A stretch of DNA of 64,000 bases from Selaginella moellendorffii (taxonomy: Eukaryota > Streptophyta > Lycopodiopsida > Selaginellales > Selaginellaceae): the NCBI RefSeq assembly GCF_000143415.4, contig NW_003314278.1:2196404-2260403 (forward strand), read 5' to 3'. The notes under the pieces were generated by a model. That model was not told the origin of the DNA. It worked only from the letters and a program-made list of their open reading frames with translations, and did no database searches. A program made the position numbers and the translations under genes. Of this stretch, positions 48,197 to 59,373 are shown piece by piece (positions within the stretch are counted from its first letter, which is position 1; each line of letters starts with the position of its first letter).

Positions 48197-49347
48197 TGTA
48201 AGCCACAAATTTTTCCTTTCCAATTTGCCAGCTTACCTCGTCTATCCGTCCAACACTGCCTTGGCTTTTGCTAAGTTCCCTTGCCAAGGTTTTCGCCTAT
48301 GGTACCAGCTCCTACTTGGTTTCAGCTACTCACTGCACGAGCAACGGAGTGTTAGCCATCCTTCCACGGATTCCCAAATCACTCTCAATCCCCCTCCCCG
48401 GGTTAGACTGGACTTAAGGTTCGGCTACACTCCCCGCAAGCACAAGCAGCCAAGCACACCAAGCTTCCAGGTTCCTAACATCCCTTGGTACCACAAGACT
48501 TGATCATGGGACCCTCTAAATCCCAAGTCTTGAGTGCAACACTTGCTTCGGGACGCCGGGGCGAAACACCGTGGCCTAGCGGCCCGGTATGGGTACCTCT
48601 CGCCCCCCACTTCCATCCCGAAGGAAGGCCCAAGCCCCTAGGAAGGGCGAGGACCAATGAGCCGCATGGTACTCAAGTGGGGCACCACTCCACATGAGCC
48701 GGGAGCACCGCAATCGGTTTCCCTTTCGGGAGTGGGAGCTGCTCTTGAGCACTTCCTTGGATGGCCCCTCCGGCACCAGCCAAGTCCATGCTCACTCCCA
48801 CCCAAGGCCCCTTGGTCCCAGTCCCAACCTCAAGTCGGTTTGGAAGCCCAACTGGAGAGTCCCTTCAAAACTGGTTCCTGGACCTCACTATCCCTACTAT
48901 ACTTTTGGAACCCCCTGCAGCCCCCCCCCCCCCCCTGGGAGACGCACGCTTTGGGCTTTCACCCTTTGACCTGTATTAGTATTTGGACTTAGTCTCTGGC
49001 TCGATCTCGGACCCGATTTCGGATCCGACTTCGGATTCGGGTTCGGACTCGATCTCGGACTCGATCTCGGACCCGATCTCGGACCCAACCTCGGACTCGA
49101 CCTCGGACTCGGTCTCGGACCCGATTTCGGATCTCGGACTCCGTCTCGAACTCGGTCTCAAACTTGGACTCGAACTCGGTCCCCGAGTCGGTCTCGGACT
49201 CGATTCCGGACTCTATCTCGAACTCGGTCCTAGAGTCGGTCTTGGACTCGATCTCGACTTGGTCCCATCCGATGAACTCTTTGTCATTTTGGTCATGCTT
49301 TTGGGGTTCCTTTAGCCTACAACACCTCGGTGAGTTGGTTCCTTACA
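48197..49347 (-). repeat. Complete 5' LTR of element B, 1151 bp
   Basis: On the plus strand it starts TGTAAGCCAC and ends CCTTACA, giving short inverted ends. It holds a C homopolymer of about 14 bases near 48920 and a tract of TCGGAC(T/C)-type hexamers at about 49003-49255. Because of the hexamers the plus strand has a 110-codon Ser-Asp-rich open frame (48983-49315) that I regard as a by-product of the repeat. Confidence 0.85.
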
Positions 49348-49868
49348 GCAGCCTAAACTCAATCTGTCTCGCCAAAACATGCTTCGAGCTTTTCTTTGAA
49401 CAGTTGAAGATCCATCAACTCTGGAACCATGACCCCTTTCATGCTCTTCTTCAGGAGAGGAGAAAACCATGACAAATCTACACCTTCAAGTAACATCCCA
49501 ATCACGCTGATTTGAGACTTAGGAGTGGGGTACTGCTGATGTTGAAGTGCGAAGATCAGCTCCATCTGGTTCAGGAATCCGTGAAGCTCCGAACGCTTGC
49601 CTGAGAACTTCACCGGGAAACTCACCTTTGGTTCAAGAACTCTACTTGATCCTTGAGCCGAAAGTGAAGCAAGCTCCTGTTGCATGTGAAGAAGGGTTGC
49701 CTTCAACTCAACATTCTCATACTGGATTTTTGCAAGGACTTCGGCAAAGAAATCAGGATGGCTTGGAGACTCCATTGGCAAAGAAGAAAGAAAAGGGGGG
49801 GAAAAGGCAAAGGCAATCAAACAATCAAAACAAGCTAAAGCAAAAGCAAAAAACACAATCTGAATCAA
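49348..49868 (-). pseudogene. Element A gag remnant, cut off by element B
   Basis: Frame from 49868 with a start-like MESPSHPDFFAEVLAKIQ at about 49774, a coiled stretch, VSFPVKFSGKRSELHGFLNQ, and the end LFKEKLEACFGETD followed by TGA where relatives have Trp. The rest of gag is missing at the border with element B. Confidence 0.75.
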
Positions 49869-49870
49869 AC

Positions 49871-51754
49871 TGTCAAGACCCCCAACAAGTGTAAGTGACT
49901 AATTTTTTCATTCTACTTTAGTCACTTAACCACACCTCTGACCACTTGGAGGAGTCTCACTCACAACCTCCATAAGTCCTATTCCGGACTTGGGCATGCT
50001 AGCCCCGAGAATGGCATCCCCGCCACTCAACCTTTGCATTTGGCCCAAGTGCTCCACATGTCCGATCTCATGACCGACACCCCAAGGTACCACTGACATA
50101 TCAACTTGTTACGCTAAGGCCATGCCCCTTTACCTTGGTCACACTAGTAGTCTAACACCACCTATATCATAGTCCTGTCTCTCAAAGATTGAGCCATCTA
50201 TCTATAAGTGATCATCCCAGATCCACTTCTTAGCATCCTTAGGATGCCTGCAAACATGAGGAATAGCCTTCCCTAATATCCCTTTTCCAGTCCCCACCAA
50301 GTCCCTTTTTGCCTATGGCCGTGTTCGCCAACACTGCCACTAGATCAAGGCCCACAGGCCCGACCATTAAGTCCCACGGTCTTATGAAACTTCCTCACCA
50401 CACGGCTGTATTCTTGGTCACTACATCAGAGGAGTACTCCTCTTCCTTTCTACAGTCTGGGCCTTTGGGACAATATTTCGGAACACCATGGCCCTACACG
50501 AGCCTCATGGGTACTCTCCCTGCCTTTTGCCTTTGGGTGCTATAGCCATGGGCTTTGAGCAAGGTTCTGTTGAGCCACGCCAGGTATCCAAGTAGGTAGT
50601 GCCACCCACACTTGAACTGGGAGCATTGACCATTCGATTTCCTGGGGGAACTAGAGCCAGCTCTTGAACACTTCACCAACCTACCCCGTTTGTCGGTCCG
50701 TATTCACTTTAGTCTTGGACTTTCCAGTAGTCAACTCATCACCCAACACTGGGTATGGCCTTCCTTGGCCAAACTGGCTCCACTGGGCTCCAACCCCCAC
50801 ACTCTCCCTACTATACTTTTGGAACCCCCCGCAGCCCCCCCCCCCCGGGGGACGATTGCTTTGGGCTTTCACCCAACAGCATGTATTAGTATTCGGACTC
50901 GGACTCGGTCCCAGTCCCGGTTTCGAACTCGAACTCGGACTCGGTCTCGGTCTCGGTCTCGGTTCCATCTCAAACTCCATCTCAGAGTCCATCTCGGATC
51001 TATCTTGGACTTCATCCCGGATCCATCTCAGACTCCATCTCGGGTCCATCTTGGATTCCATCTCGGACTCCATCTTGGGTTCATTTCGGGTCCATCTCGG
51101 ACTCCATCTCGGACTCTATCTCAGACTCCATCTTGAGTCCATCTCGGACTCCATCTCGGGTTCATCTCAGACTCCATCTCAGACTCCATCTCGAACTCCA
51201 TCTCGGGTCCCTTTTTGGAGCCTCGCTTATTACTCACTTCATGCTCATTCCTTGAGCACTTTTGTTGGGAGTTCCACTCCCGCTCTCAACCTTTCAAGTT
51301 GAAGTTTTTGGTCCAAACGTGTTACGTTCGTTTGGCTTTCGCTTTGGCCACTACCTCGTGGCACCCTTCCGGCTCCACTTTGGGGCCTAGGGATTTTGTG
51401 TCTCACAACAAGATCAAGACTAGAAAATGCAGAAGACAAAGAGAAAAACTAGTGGAAACAAAGAAGAGGCCTTAGATTGGTGTTGATTTAGATTGTGGAG
51501 AAATGGAACAAGGCTAACTTATATATACTATAAGTTGATGAAGCTCCACCACTCTTAGATCGAGGATGGCCTAAATATAGCTGAGGTCAAAGAGGCACCA
51601 CATCATCATCAAAAATGTGGTTTGAGATTCAAGAATCATACGAGAAATCAGAGAGTTATGAATAAGGAAGTGTCTCAAGAGTCAGGAATATGGTCTATAG
51701 GTCAGAAATCCGGCGAGACTCAGGAATGTGACAAGAATTGGGGGATTCCTAACA
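49871..51754 (-). repeat. LTR of element A (5' LTR), interrupted by solo LTR C
   Basis: Pieces 49871-49889 and 51413-51754 together match the LTR at 39460-39791. The break falls inside CCCCCAACAAG|ATCAA, which is uninterrupted at 39468-39483. Confidence 0.8.
49890..51407 (-). mobile_element. Solo LTR C (B/C family), 1518 bp
   Basis: Starts TGTAAGTGACT and ends TGTCTCACA on the plus strand. It is flanked by a perfect 5-bp duplication ACAAG at 49885-49889 and 51408-51412. No internal region is present, so it is a solo LTR left by recombination between two LTRs. It shares the segment CTATACTTTTGGAACCCCC, poly-C, GCTTTGGGCTTTCACCC, GTATTAGTATT with the LTR of element B. It has a 12-bp CATCTCGGACTC-type tract at about 50965-51210. 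Confidence 0.88.
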
Positions 51755-51759
51755 AGATT

Positions 51760-54005
51760 CATGTGCTTTGATAAAATATTTATGGAGGTATGAAAGTACT
51801 GACAATGAGTTATAGGGCATAATAATTACCCGACATGAAGTCTCAAGAAGTTAGTTTCCACTATTTCGACTAATTACAATTCATGTAAGTCAGTGTTTTG
51901 GCTGCTGGTGATGCTCCTGTAAGAATGTTGAAGATCTGAAATCTACAGTGTTTAGTTGCCTCAATAAAAAGTTTAGATACATCCCTTAAGGGAGAACATA
52001 TTTATGTTGATATATAATGAGTCAGTATTATAATAGGAAATGCTTATTGTCTAGAAAGTCTGTCATTGAAACAAATAAGCAGCACGATCCATTGGCTGCC
52101 CATGTTGCAAGTGGGAATTGGGATGAGGTGCTAAGCATCTAAAAAATAAGAAATTGAAGAAAGAACTTGGAAAAAGCTGAAGAGTAGTGAGTTCATGATC
52201 ACCACTTGTGATCATGGAGGAGATTTATGTTGAGCTCTAGCAACTGAAATAGCCTTCAATCTCTAGAGGATGATAATGTGGGCAAAAGGGATCTAGTGTG
52301 CTGCCATGGCAATAGCATTTTAGTTGTTGATTCATTTATGTTACTATATAAGCTAATTTAAGATATGTGATGAGAAAAATTATTCATATTTAATGTAAGT
52401 TTCGTTTATGGACGTGTGCAAAAAGTCTCAAACATATTTGTTATATTAATATTTCAATGTGTGAGGGCCAAGTGTCACAAATGTAGATTATTTTAAATTA
52501 TAGCATATGCTAATGATTTAGTGAATAATATAGTGCAAAACACATTTTTAATAAATTGTTATGCATTGCATGTAGCAACGTTTGGTTTGCTTAATAGTAG
52601 TGTTATTCTTACTTATTAATCCAAATGATCAAATAAGTTTAAAATTATAAGCATATTTGTAATTTATAAGCACAAGATTAATCTAATTGCATATCAACAC
52701 TGATAGAATAAAAAAGAATACACTAGAAAGGTTTTAAGAAAGTTTTTAAGTTATAAAGATGTTTATAAATTATAAATACAAAATTAATCTAAATAAATAA
52801 CAATTTTTAAATGGTAGAATATTCTAAAATATTTAAGCATGTTCTAGGTATATTCACTACCATCTCAATCCCCCTACAGGTTTGCTTAAGCAAACCAAAA
52901 TGAAGCTTTAGATGTTATTACTTCTTACACTGCATTATAACAATATAGTTTGAAAGGATATAAAAATTCTTATTGCAATAAATTAGTTTTAAATTTTATT
53001 TTATTTCTTAGTTTGCTATATTATTCACCCTAAATTATGAAAACATAATTTTATTATTTTTCCAAGTAACTAAAACCTTTACTCATGGTTTTCTGCCATA
53101 AATAAAAATTAAAAATAAAAAAAATCCTCAAAAATTCAAGAACTCACTTTCTTCCCTTTCAATTTATCTGCCTGTAGATTAATGTATGATAATGATTATT
53201 CTAAGACACTCTACCTTCTTTGGAAGAAAAAAAAACGAAATGAAATCTCTCATCTTTAGAAATAAAGAAAATAACATATTCCATCTTCTTTATTTAAAAT
53301 TCACCTAATTGAAACCCAAGCATACAGGAAAAGAAGGGAGGCTCCTATTATCTTGAAAGTTTAAAGAATCTTTAATTGAGAGCATTATGAAACATTTCTT
53401 TAGCTACAATACATCAATAACTTGCAATTGTAACAATGCCTCAATAAGATTTTCCAAACTCCAAACAAGCTGCATTAACAACAATTATGAAGTAAATAGG
53501 GCCTATTGCTAAAAAAAATTTACCTCTAACAATAATCAAAAATAGCTGACCTTACCCCGTCAAAAACCTAATGCTAGATACATTAAAACAGATTCTAAAA
53601 TTGCAAAAAACCCTAAACTCGTTTCAAGGGAAGGTAGACTGGTAAATCTTTTCTGCAAGTATAAAATAAATATTTCCCATTCGGAAGACATTTTTACCAT
53701 TGAGAGATTTTCCCATCGGGAAAATTAGTCTGGGAAAATTCATCTTTATTGGGAAATTTATTATTTACATGATCCCCAATATATACTAAAATCAATCAAT
53801 CCATATCAAGACTTCAAATTTTATTATAAATCAGAATAGATTATTTTGGTGTCCCAAAACAACTAGTAGAACTTAGCATGAAATTCTTCCCAAACCACTA
53901 GTTCAAGCTATTTTGACCGTTAATTGACTAGAAGATACTCTTCACAAGTCCAAAAGAAAGAACAAAAGAAACCTAAATTAATAAAGGTAGGTAGATGGGC
54001 GAGCT
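51760..54005. other. AT-rich intergenic DNA, no gene seen
   Basis: Strongly AT-rich with no coding-like frame. The last few hundred bases are the presumed promoter side of the GDSL gene at 54006. Confidence 0.45.
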
Positions 54006-55347
54006 ATGGAAGCCATGGTGATCAGGAAATTGGTAATAGCTCTTGTGATGGCGGTGTATAGGATTCTTGCGGTTCGATCGGGCCAGTCCAGCAGCGGCAG
54101 CATTGTCAGCCCCGATTCCATGTTTGCATTTGGGGATTCTTTGAGCGACACCGGAAACGATGCCTCGGCGTTCCCTGGATCAAAGCCCTCGCTCCATTAC
54201 GGCCAGACTTTCTTCCGCAAGTTTGCTGGCCGGGCCTCGGATGGGAGGCTTCTCATTGATTTCTTGGGTCAGTTCTTTCGATCTTCCTTTCCAAGTGAAT
54301 TTCTTTTCAAGTTCTTGTTCTTTCTCCGAAACTTTTAGCGCAAGCATTTGGTCTTCCATTCCTTAGCCCCTACTTGCAAGATTTCAATGCGGACTATCGG
54401 CATGGAGTCAACTTCGCGGCTAGAGGAGCCACTGCTCGCAGCACCTCGATCGTGACACCGTTTTTTCTTAGTGTTCAAGTCAGCCAGATGATCCACTTTC
54501 GCGAAGCTGTTCTTGCTGCTCCACAAGGTTCCAGTGGTAAACTTTTGTTTGGCTCTTGCTAAGCTTTTGCTCGCAGCCACTCCACTCCTCCCAAACTCGA
54601 CTGTGTTCTCCACGGCGCTCTACGTGATCTACATTGGGATCAACGATTTCTGGCAAAATCTAAACAACAATCGCATGACCATCCAGCAGATAAACTCGAC
54701 CGTGGTTCCCCAGTTGATACAAACAGTACCCAAAGCTTTGGAGGTAGCAATTCTTCTTCTTCTTCTTCTTCTTTATATGTAACAATGAGATGATCTTTCT
54801 CACGTCTTTCTCTTAAGGCACAAGCAGAGGCTCTACCACGACGTTGGCGCGAGAAAGTTTCTTATTGTCACTGTTCCTGCCGTGGGATGCCTTCCAGTCG
54901 TCTTGAGTGAGTTTGGATCCTCCAGTCCGGAAGATTACGATGCCAGTGGCTGCTTGCGAGCTTTCGACGATGTCGTGGGGTCGTACAACGCACGGCTGCG
55001 CTCTCTGGCTCTCGGTTTCGCGGGGAAGTTTGCTCAAGCTCGAGTTTTCTTTGGAGATATCTTCGCGGTTCACAAGGATGTGATTGCCAATCCCGAGCTT
55101 CACGGTACGTTGTGCTGATCGAGCTTTGTTGATCTTTCTCGCGGCAGGATTTGCGCCAAGCTCGAAGTTGAGTGCTTGCTGCGGTGGCGGCGGCAAACTC
55201 CATGAAGCCGTGAAGCAGTGCGGGGTGATTGCCACGCCGGTTTGCGAGTCCCCGTCCTCCTACATCAGCTGGGACGGGATCCATTTCACTGACGCGTTCA
55301 ATCGCGTTGCCGCTGCCAGTATCCTTGGATCGATTCCATCGATTTAG
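54006..55347 (+). CDS. GDSL-type esterase/lipase, secreted
   Basis: Five exons (54006-54267, 54339-54536, 54577-54743, 54828-55104, 55148-55347) give 367 residues, the usual length. A hydrophobic N-terminus (KLVIALVMAVYRILAV) is a likely signal peptide. Block I is FAFGDSLSDTGN with the nucleophile Ser, block II HGVNFAARGATA, block III VIYIGINDFWQN, and block V DGIHFTDAF with the catalytic Asp and His. All four catalytic positions are present, so an active hydrolase is expected, probably in the cell wall or apoplast. Substrate unknown. For exon 2 I chose the GTAAAC donor at 54537 over the earlier GTTCCA because it keeps the frame and adds GSS. The acceptor of exon 4 (AAGCAG|AGG) is chosen by frame. 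Confidence 0.88.
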
Positions 55348-55436
55348 ATAGAGCATTCTTGTTGGAAAAACATGGAGCGTTCGCGTAAAGCTGTTTGTAT
55401 CAGTTGTCTGGCGACAGAAACACGCATGGATCAGAG

Positions 55437-56527
55437 CTAGATTGAAAGGAAAGAAAGAACTTTGCAAGAGTAAGTACCAAGAATGCCACACTGCGAAATG
55501 ACAATCTTTGCGTATGGTCGATTGAATCCCCTCTCAGCAACCACTGCTCGGGTATCGCCTATAAGCTTGGCAGTGCTGTGGGGATCCGAGATGAGATTTT
55601 TCCCAAGGAACGAAGAGAAGAAAATACATACCGGAAGTAAAGATTGCTCGTGTTATCTTTGACCACCCTGGTACTCGCGATCTTCCGGACAACGTCCAGG
55701 CCTTCTACCACCCGGCCTACCACCGAATTCGTTGGATCAAGCTCCGGAGCATCCTCAAAGGCAATGCAAAACTCAGTCCCGTTTGGATCCGGCCGTGACT
55801 CTTCGTACACGACTTCAAACTTCCCGTCGCGAGCTATAAGTTTCGGCTTTGCTGGAGGCTTTGTGGCATCTATGGCCACGATCGAAACCGCACCTTTCAC
55901 GTTCTTCGGCCGTTTCCCTGTCTCGTCTAGCGTTTTCATCTCGCTGGCTAGAGCTTTAGCGTCTAGACCACCTGCGAATTGAGCTGTATCCTTGGCTCTA
56001 CCGCTCAGGCTGAAGGTCCTGAGGCCTCCATTCTGTATGTAGTTCCCTGTTATCTTGTAAAAATCTCGCTTCCTATAACTCACTCCCTTCTGACCAGCCG
56101 CAATCTCTCCAAAGCGTCTGGCGCCCACTGGTACGTCGTCTTCGTAGAGTCCAACGACGACGCGGCCTGCCGGTTCTCCATCGATGCTGATGTCCAGAAA
56201 CACTTTGCGTGTCACAGTTGGACACGGCTCTTCGTCAGCGAAAGCAAAATTGTCAAAAGTACCGTGCAATGCCCCTAGTGTATACACTGCCTGAGCAACA
56301 AAGCTGCGTTTTCCAGTTGAGAAACTTAAGAAAGGCTTTTCATTCTCTTTTGCTCCAGCGGATTTCCTATATACAATGTCAGTATAATAAATATCAAGAA
56401 ACTACACACCCGCGTTCTTTCGCTTTTCTCTAGCATGCAATGTAAATAGCATACCTTCTGCGACACTAATAACCCTTTCTAATGTGTTTATACCGACCAC
56501 ATAACTATGAACGGGTTGCTGAATCAT
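55437..56527 (-). CDS. CYP26-2: Thylakoid-type cyclophilin (CYP26-2-like), 5' end uncertain
   Basis: The main exon (55632 to about 56352) and the last exon (55437-55575) encode a cyclophilin domain: VFLDISIDGEPAGRVVVGLY, GVSYRKRDFYKI, GNYIQNGG, NSVVGRVVEGLDVVRKI, then LIGDTRAVVAERGFNRPY and SQCGIL. The closing part matches what I recall of chloroplast CYP26-2. Upstream, KRSFVAQAVYTLGAL...NFAFADEE looks like a thylakoid-transfer signal with an AFA cleavage site. The catalytic Arg motif is poorly conserved. An exon at 56455-56528 (QQPVHSYVVGINTLERVISV) joins in phase only if the acceptor GGAG|CA at 56352 is used. The ATG at 56527 is the first usable start, but the frame can also be continued upstream through in-phase exons into Rubisco activase. 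Confidence 0.72.
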
Positions 56528-56638
56528 GCTCTATCGAAAGCAGAATTCATCTGCCAAAACCGAAAAGGTACTTAGTACCTGTTGAAATGTATGCATATGC
56601 ATGGTAACTTCAGCACCTAGAGATGGAATAATTCTTAC

Positions 56639-56904
56639 CTTCGAGAAAATGGAAGCGAGAGAATCGCTAGAACAACCTTGACAACCTTTTCAGGAATTCC
56701 ACTGAAATTAAACATGTCAATAAGGGAAGCAACAAGCAATTTAGCTCAATACCTTTTTTTCTCATCTAGCGCTTTCACTTCGGATTTCTTCGTGGCGTCC
56801 GATTCAACCCTGCAGAAGAGGCTATTTAGTAGCTGTTGAAAAATGTGTTTACATTTTGACCACTGCCCATACGCGCAAAACAAACTTACCGGACTTTGCT
56901 TTTG
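56639..56904 (-). other. Three in-phase exons between activase and cyclophilin
   Basis: Candidate exons 56890-56904 (15 nt, KSKVR), 56753-56809 (ESDATKKSEVKALDEKK) and 56639-56701 (GIPEKVVKVVLAILSLPFS). All start and end in phase 2 and are bounded by good GT-AG sites with introns of 80 and 51 nt. They connect the activase donor at 56958 (AA|GTAATG, overlapping its stop) with the cyclophilin exon at 56455-56528. They could be an alternative activase tail, the 5' part of the cyclophilin gene, or the linker of a fusion. Confidence 0.45.
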
Positions 56905-56954
56905 CTACAAATATACGAACAAGCAACCACAACATGGAGTTTAAGTTTCGCGCA

Positions 56955-59373
56955 TTACTTCTCGTCAAAATCATAAATGCAAGATCCATTGTCACTCCTT
57001 GCGGTTGGGTCATAGTTCGCTGCATTGGGATCCGCGCACCCTTCAGGCACTGGAATGTTAACCTGTTGTGCGGCCTTTCCTGAATCAATAATACACAGAG
57101 GTCCAGCAGAGGATAAGAACAAACAAGTAGTTACCGTAAATGTTGGATTTATCGGCGACGGAAATTTTGGGTTTAGAAGCTTCAGCAGAAAAGTCATATT
57201 CGCAAGTTCCATCATCGCTTCTTGCAGTCGGATCGAAATTAGCAGCATTGGGATCGGTACAGCCCTCAGGAACTGGAAGATTGATTTGCTGTGCAGCTTT
57301 TCCTGAAAAAAAAATGGTTAACAATCTCTCAGGTGTTTTAGAAAACGTACCATATAAATTATCTTTTTCAGCTTTTTGACCTTCGGAAAAATCATAAACA
57401 CAAGTTCCATCATCGCTTCTTGCCGTTGGATCGAAGTTTATAGCATTGGAATCCGTACATCCCTCCGGCACTGGAAGATTAATCTGTTGTGCAGCCTTGC
57501 CTGGTAGAAATGTTCAAGCAAGCAAATAAAAGAAAAACGCACGAGCTTAAATGCTTACCATACAAATTGTCTTGTTTCAAAGAACTCGTTGCGGGAGTTT
57601 TCTCAGCAAAATCATATTCACAAGTTCCGTCATCACTTCTGGCCGTAGGATCGAAGTTTCTTGCGAAGGGATCAGCGCAGCCTTCTGGAACTGGAAGCTT
57701 GACCGCTTGGGCAGCTTTGCCTGCAGTTAAAATGTTCCTCTAAGAAAAGAGAAAGAACGGCGAGTTTTTCTTTTTTACCGTAGAAGGTATCCTTCTCCCT
57801 TTCATCCTCATTTGCATCACCCAAGGAACTCCCCTTCATATACTTATCAGCCAGATGATATCGCTTCACATTCTCCTGCTCTTGAACAAGCATATTTCCA
57901 TATTCGAGTAGCTTGTCAATCGTCATGGGAGGCTTTGGAAAAGTCGGGGGACCATCCTTAGAGTTGACCAGCTTCGGGCCTATATTTTCCACCCCAACCT
58001 GGGTAATCCACTTTCTAACCTCGTCATCGTAGACTCGGGCCCTCAGAGCACCAAAGAAGTCTGTTTCACTTCACGTTAGTCACAAAAGAATGCAATGCCT
58101 ATAACAGTACTCTTCTTACCTATAGATTGTCCTGGAAAGGTGTCCACAAGTTTAACGATGTCCTCATCAGGTACGTCGTCAGTTCTGAAAATGCCTTTAC
58201 AAACGCCAATCCTGTCCTCCCTCGTAGGCGCCCAGTAGAACTTCTCCATGCGACCGTCACGGATCAAAGGTGCATACAAAGTCGAGAAATCGTTTCCAGT
58301 CACAATGATCGGAACTCGGGGTAACTCCTCCTTGGTGTAAATTCCAGGCAGTTGGACGTTGGTTGGATTGTCCGCGATGTTCATCAGTGTTGCATTTACC
58401 ATCTGGTTGTTGACGGTGTACTGCGTAGTCCCTCCCATTCTTCCAGCACCGGCATCCAGGTCGTTGATAAACAAGACGCACATTTGGCCTTTCTTCTTGA
58501 TAATATCAGCTGCTTCCCGATATCTCTGTCGGATTAGCTTTGCAGGTTCTCCAGCATTACCGCTCTCGAGCTCTCCAGCGCTCATTGCAATGGGACTGGG
58601 GTATAGTCACAGAAAACCCAATCAGTTATAGAGTCATCTCGCTTTTACCACCTTACTTGATTCCTAGTTTGGAAAACACCAATTCGCACTGAAATGATTT
58701 TCCTTGTCCTTTGCCTCCCCAAACACCGAGGATAAGAGGAACCTGGAAATGGTTTTCCAATTAGCAAGCAAGCCAGCAGACCATTGGAAGCTACTCCCAC
58801 CTTAATATTCGGAAGAGCCATGAAATTCTTGGAAATGTGAATGACGAGCTTGTCCATGAACGCTGGAGCGATGTATAACCCATCGATGGTGTTATCCATA
58901 GAGTAGCTGAAAATTCCAGTCTAAGATGGAAAAATCCGAGCGAAAGAGAAGAACAAAGAAAGAAACTTACACGCGCTGAGCGGTGTTGAGGTACTCGAGA
59001 CTCGACATAACGGCAGTCTGCGTTCCTCCTCCTTGAGGGCCTTGATACAACGAATCCACCATCCCCTTTCCTCTCGTAATATCCTGCTGATCATCCGACG
59101 TATCGGTCCCCAGGCCTTGCCATCGATCGGTTTTGCTCTGGGAGGATTCATCCACTTGGCAGACTACACGACCTTTAGCCCGGAAATTCCCCGCGCGAGC
59201 ACTAAAATCATGCTGATGCACGACGCTGCCATGAAATGCCGATGAGAGTGGCGATCTTGCGCCGATTGGATGCGCGGATGCCTGAATTCCATGGAAATTT
59301 CGTCAGTGCGTAGAGATTTCTAGAGAATGATAGCGCAAGTTACCTGCACTAGGAGCTGCATTGACGCTGCCAT
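56955..59373 (-). CDS. RCA: Rubisco activase with four C-terminal modules
   Basis: Ten exons join in phase to 631 residues: 59344-59373, 58971-59281, 58801-58906, 58657-58742, 58120-58595, 57779-58060, 57559-57720, 57351-57500, 57135-57302, 56955-57079. Plant activases are usually 430-475 with transit peptide. The core is canonical: a Ser/Ala-rich transit peptide, [16 protein letters not shown], Walker [23 protein letters not shown], Walker [33 protein letters not shown] and [14 protein letters not shown]. The AAA+ motor remodels inhibited Rubisco in the stroma. The four last exons are tandem copies of the normal C-terminal unit: GKAAQ..., PVPEGC[AT]D..., DPTARSD[DN]G[TS]C.YDF. The first three have phase 1 borders at both ends. 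The stop TAA overlaps a donor-like GTAATG, so splicing further downstream is possible. Confidence 0.95.

Larger units (their letters stand above)
42387..49347 (-). mobile_element. Element B: nearly intact Ty3/Gypsy chromovirus nested in A
   Basis: LTR at 48197-49347 (1151 bp, TGTAAG...CTTACA ends), primer site at 48181-48193, gag and pol on the minus strand in one frame, a purine tract next to the second LTR, and a 3' LTR of which only 42387-42961 remains. The shared LTR parts are almost identical, with small differences in the poly-C tract, so insertion is recent relative to element A. The 3' LTR is cut off where A's RT begins, so a deletion removed half an LTR plus the gag-RT part of A, or the insertion was atypical. 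Confidence 0.85.
39460..51754 (-). mobile_element. Element A: old Ty3/Gypsy chromovirus, host of nested insertions
   Basis: Both ends start or finish with the same LTR (TGTCAAGACCCCCAACAAG ... AACA) and are flanked by a perfect 5-bp duplication, AGATT, at 39455-39459 and 51755-51759. Inside, on the minus strand, are a gag remnant (49348-49868) and a pol remnant with RT, RNase H, integrase and chromodomain traces (39792-42386). The two are separated by element B. Many in-frame stops show it is dead. Its right-hand LTR is itself split by the solo LTR at 49890-51407. Confidence 0.8.

Noticed and set aside
48983-49315. 110-codon Ser-Asp-rich plus-strand open frame (also at 42597-42929)
   Set aside because: It is produced by the TCGGAC hexamer tract of the LTR, on the strand opposite to the element's genes; no evidence of a protein.
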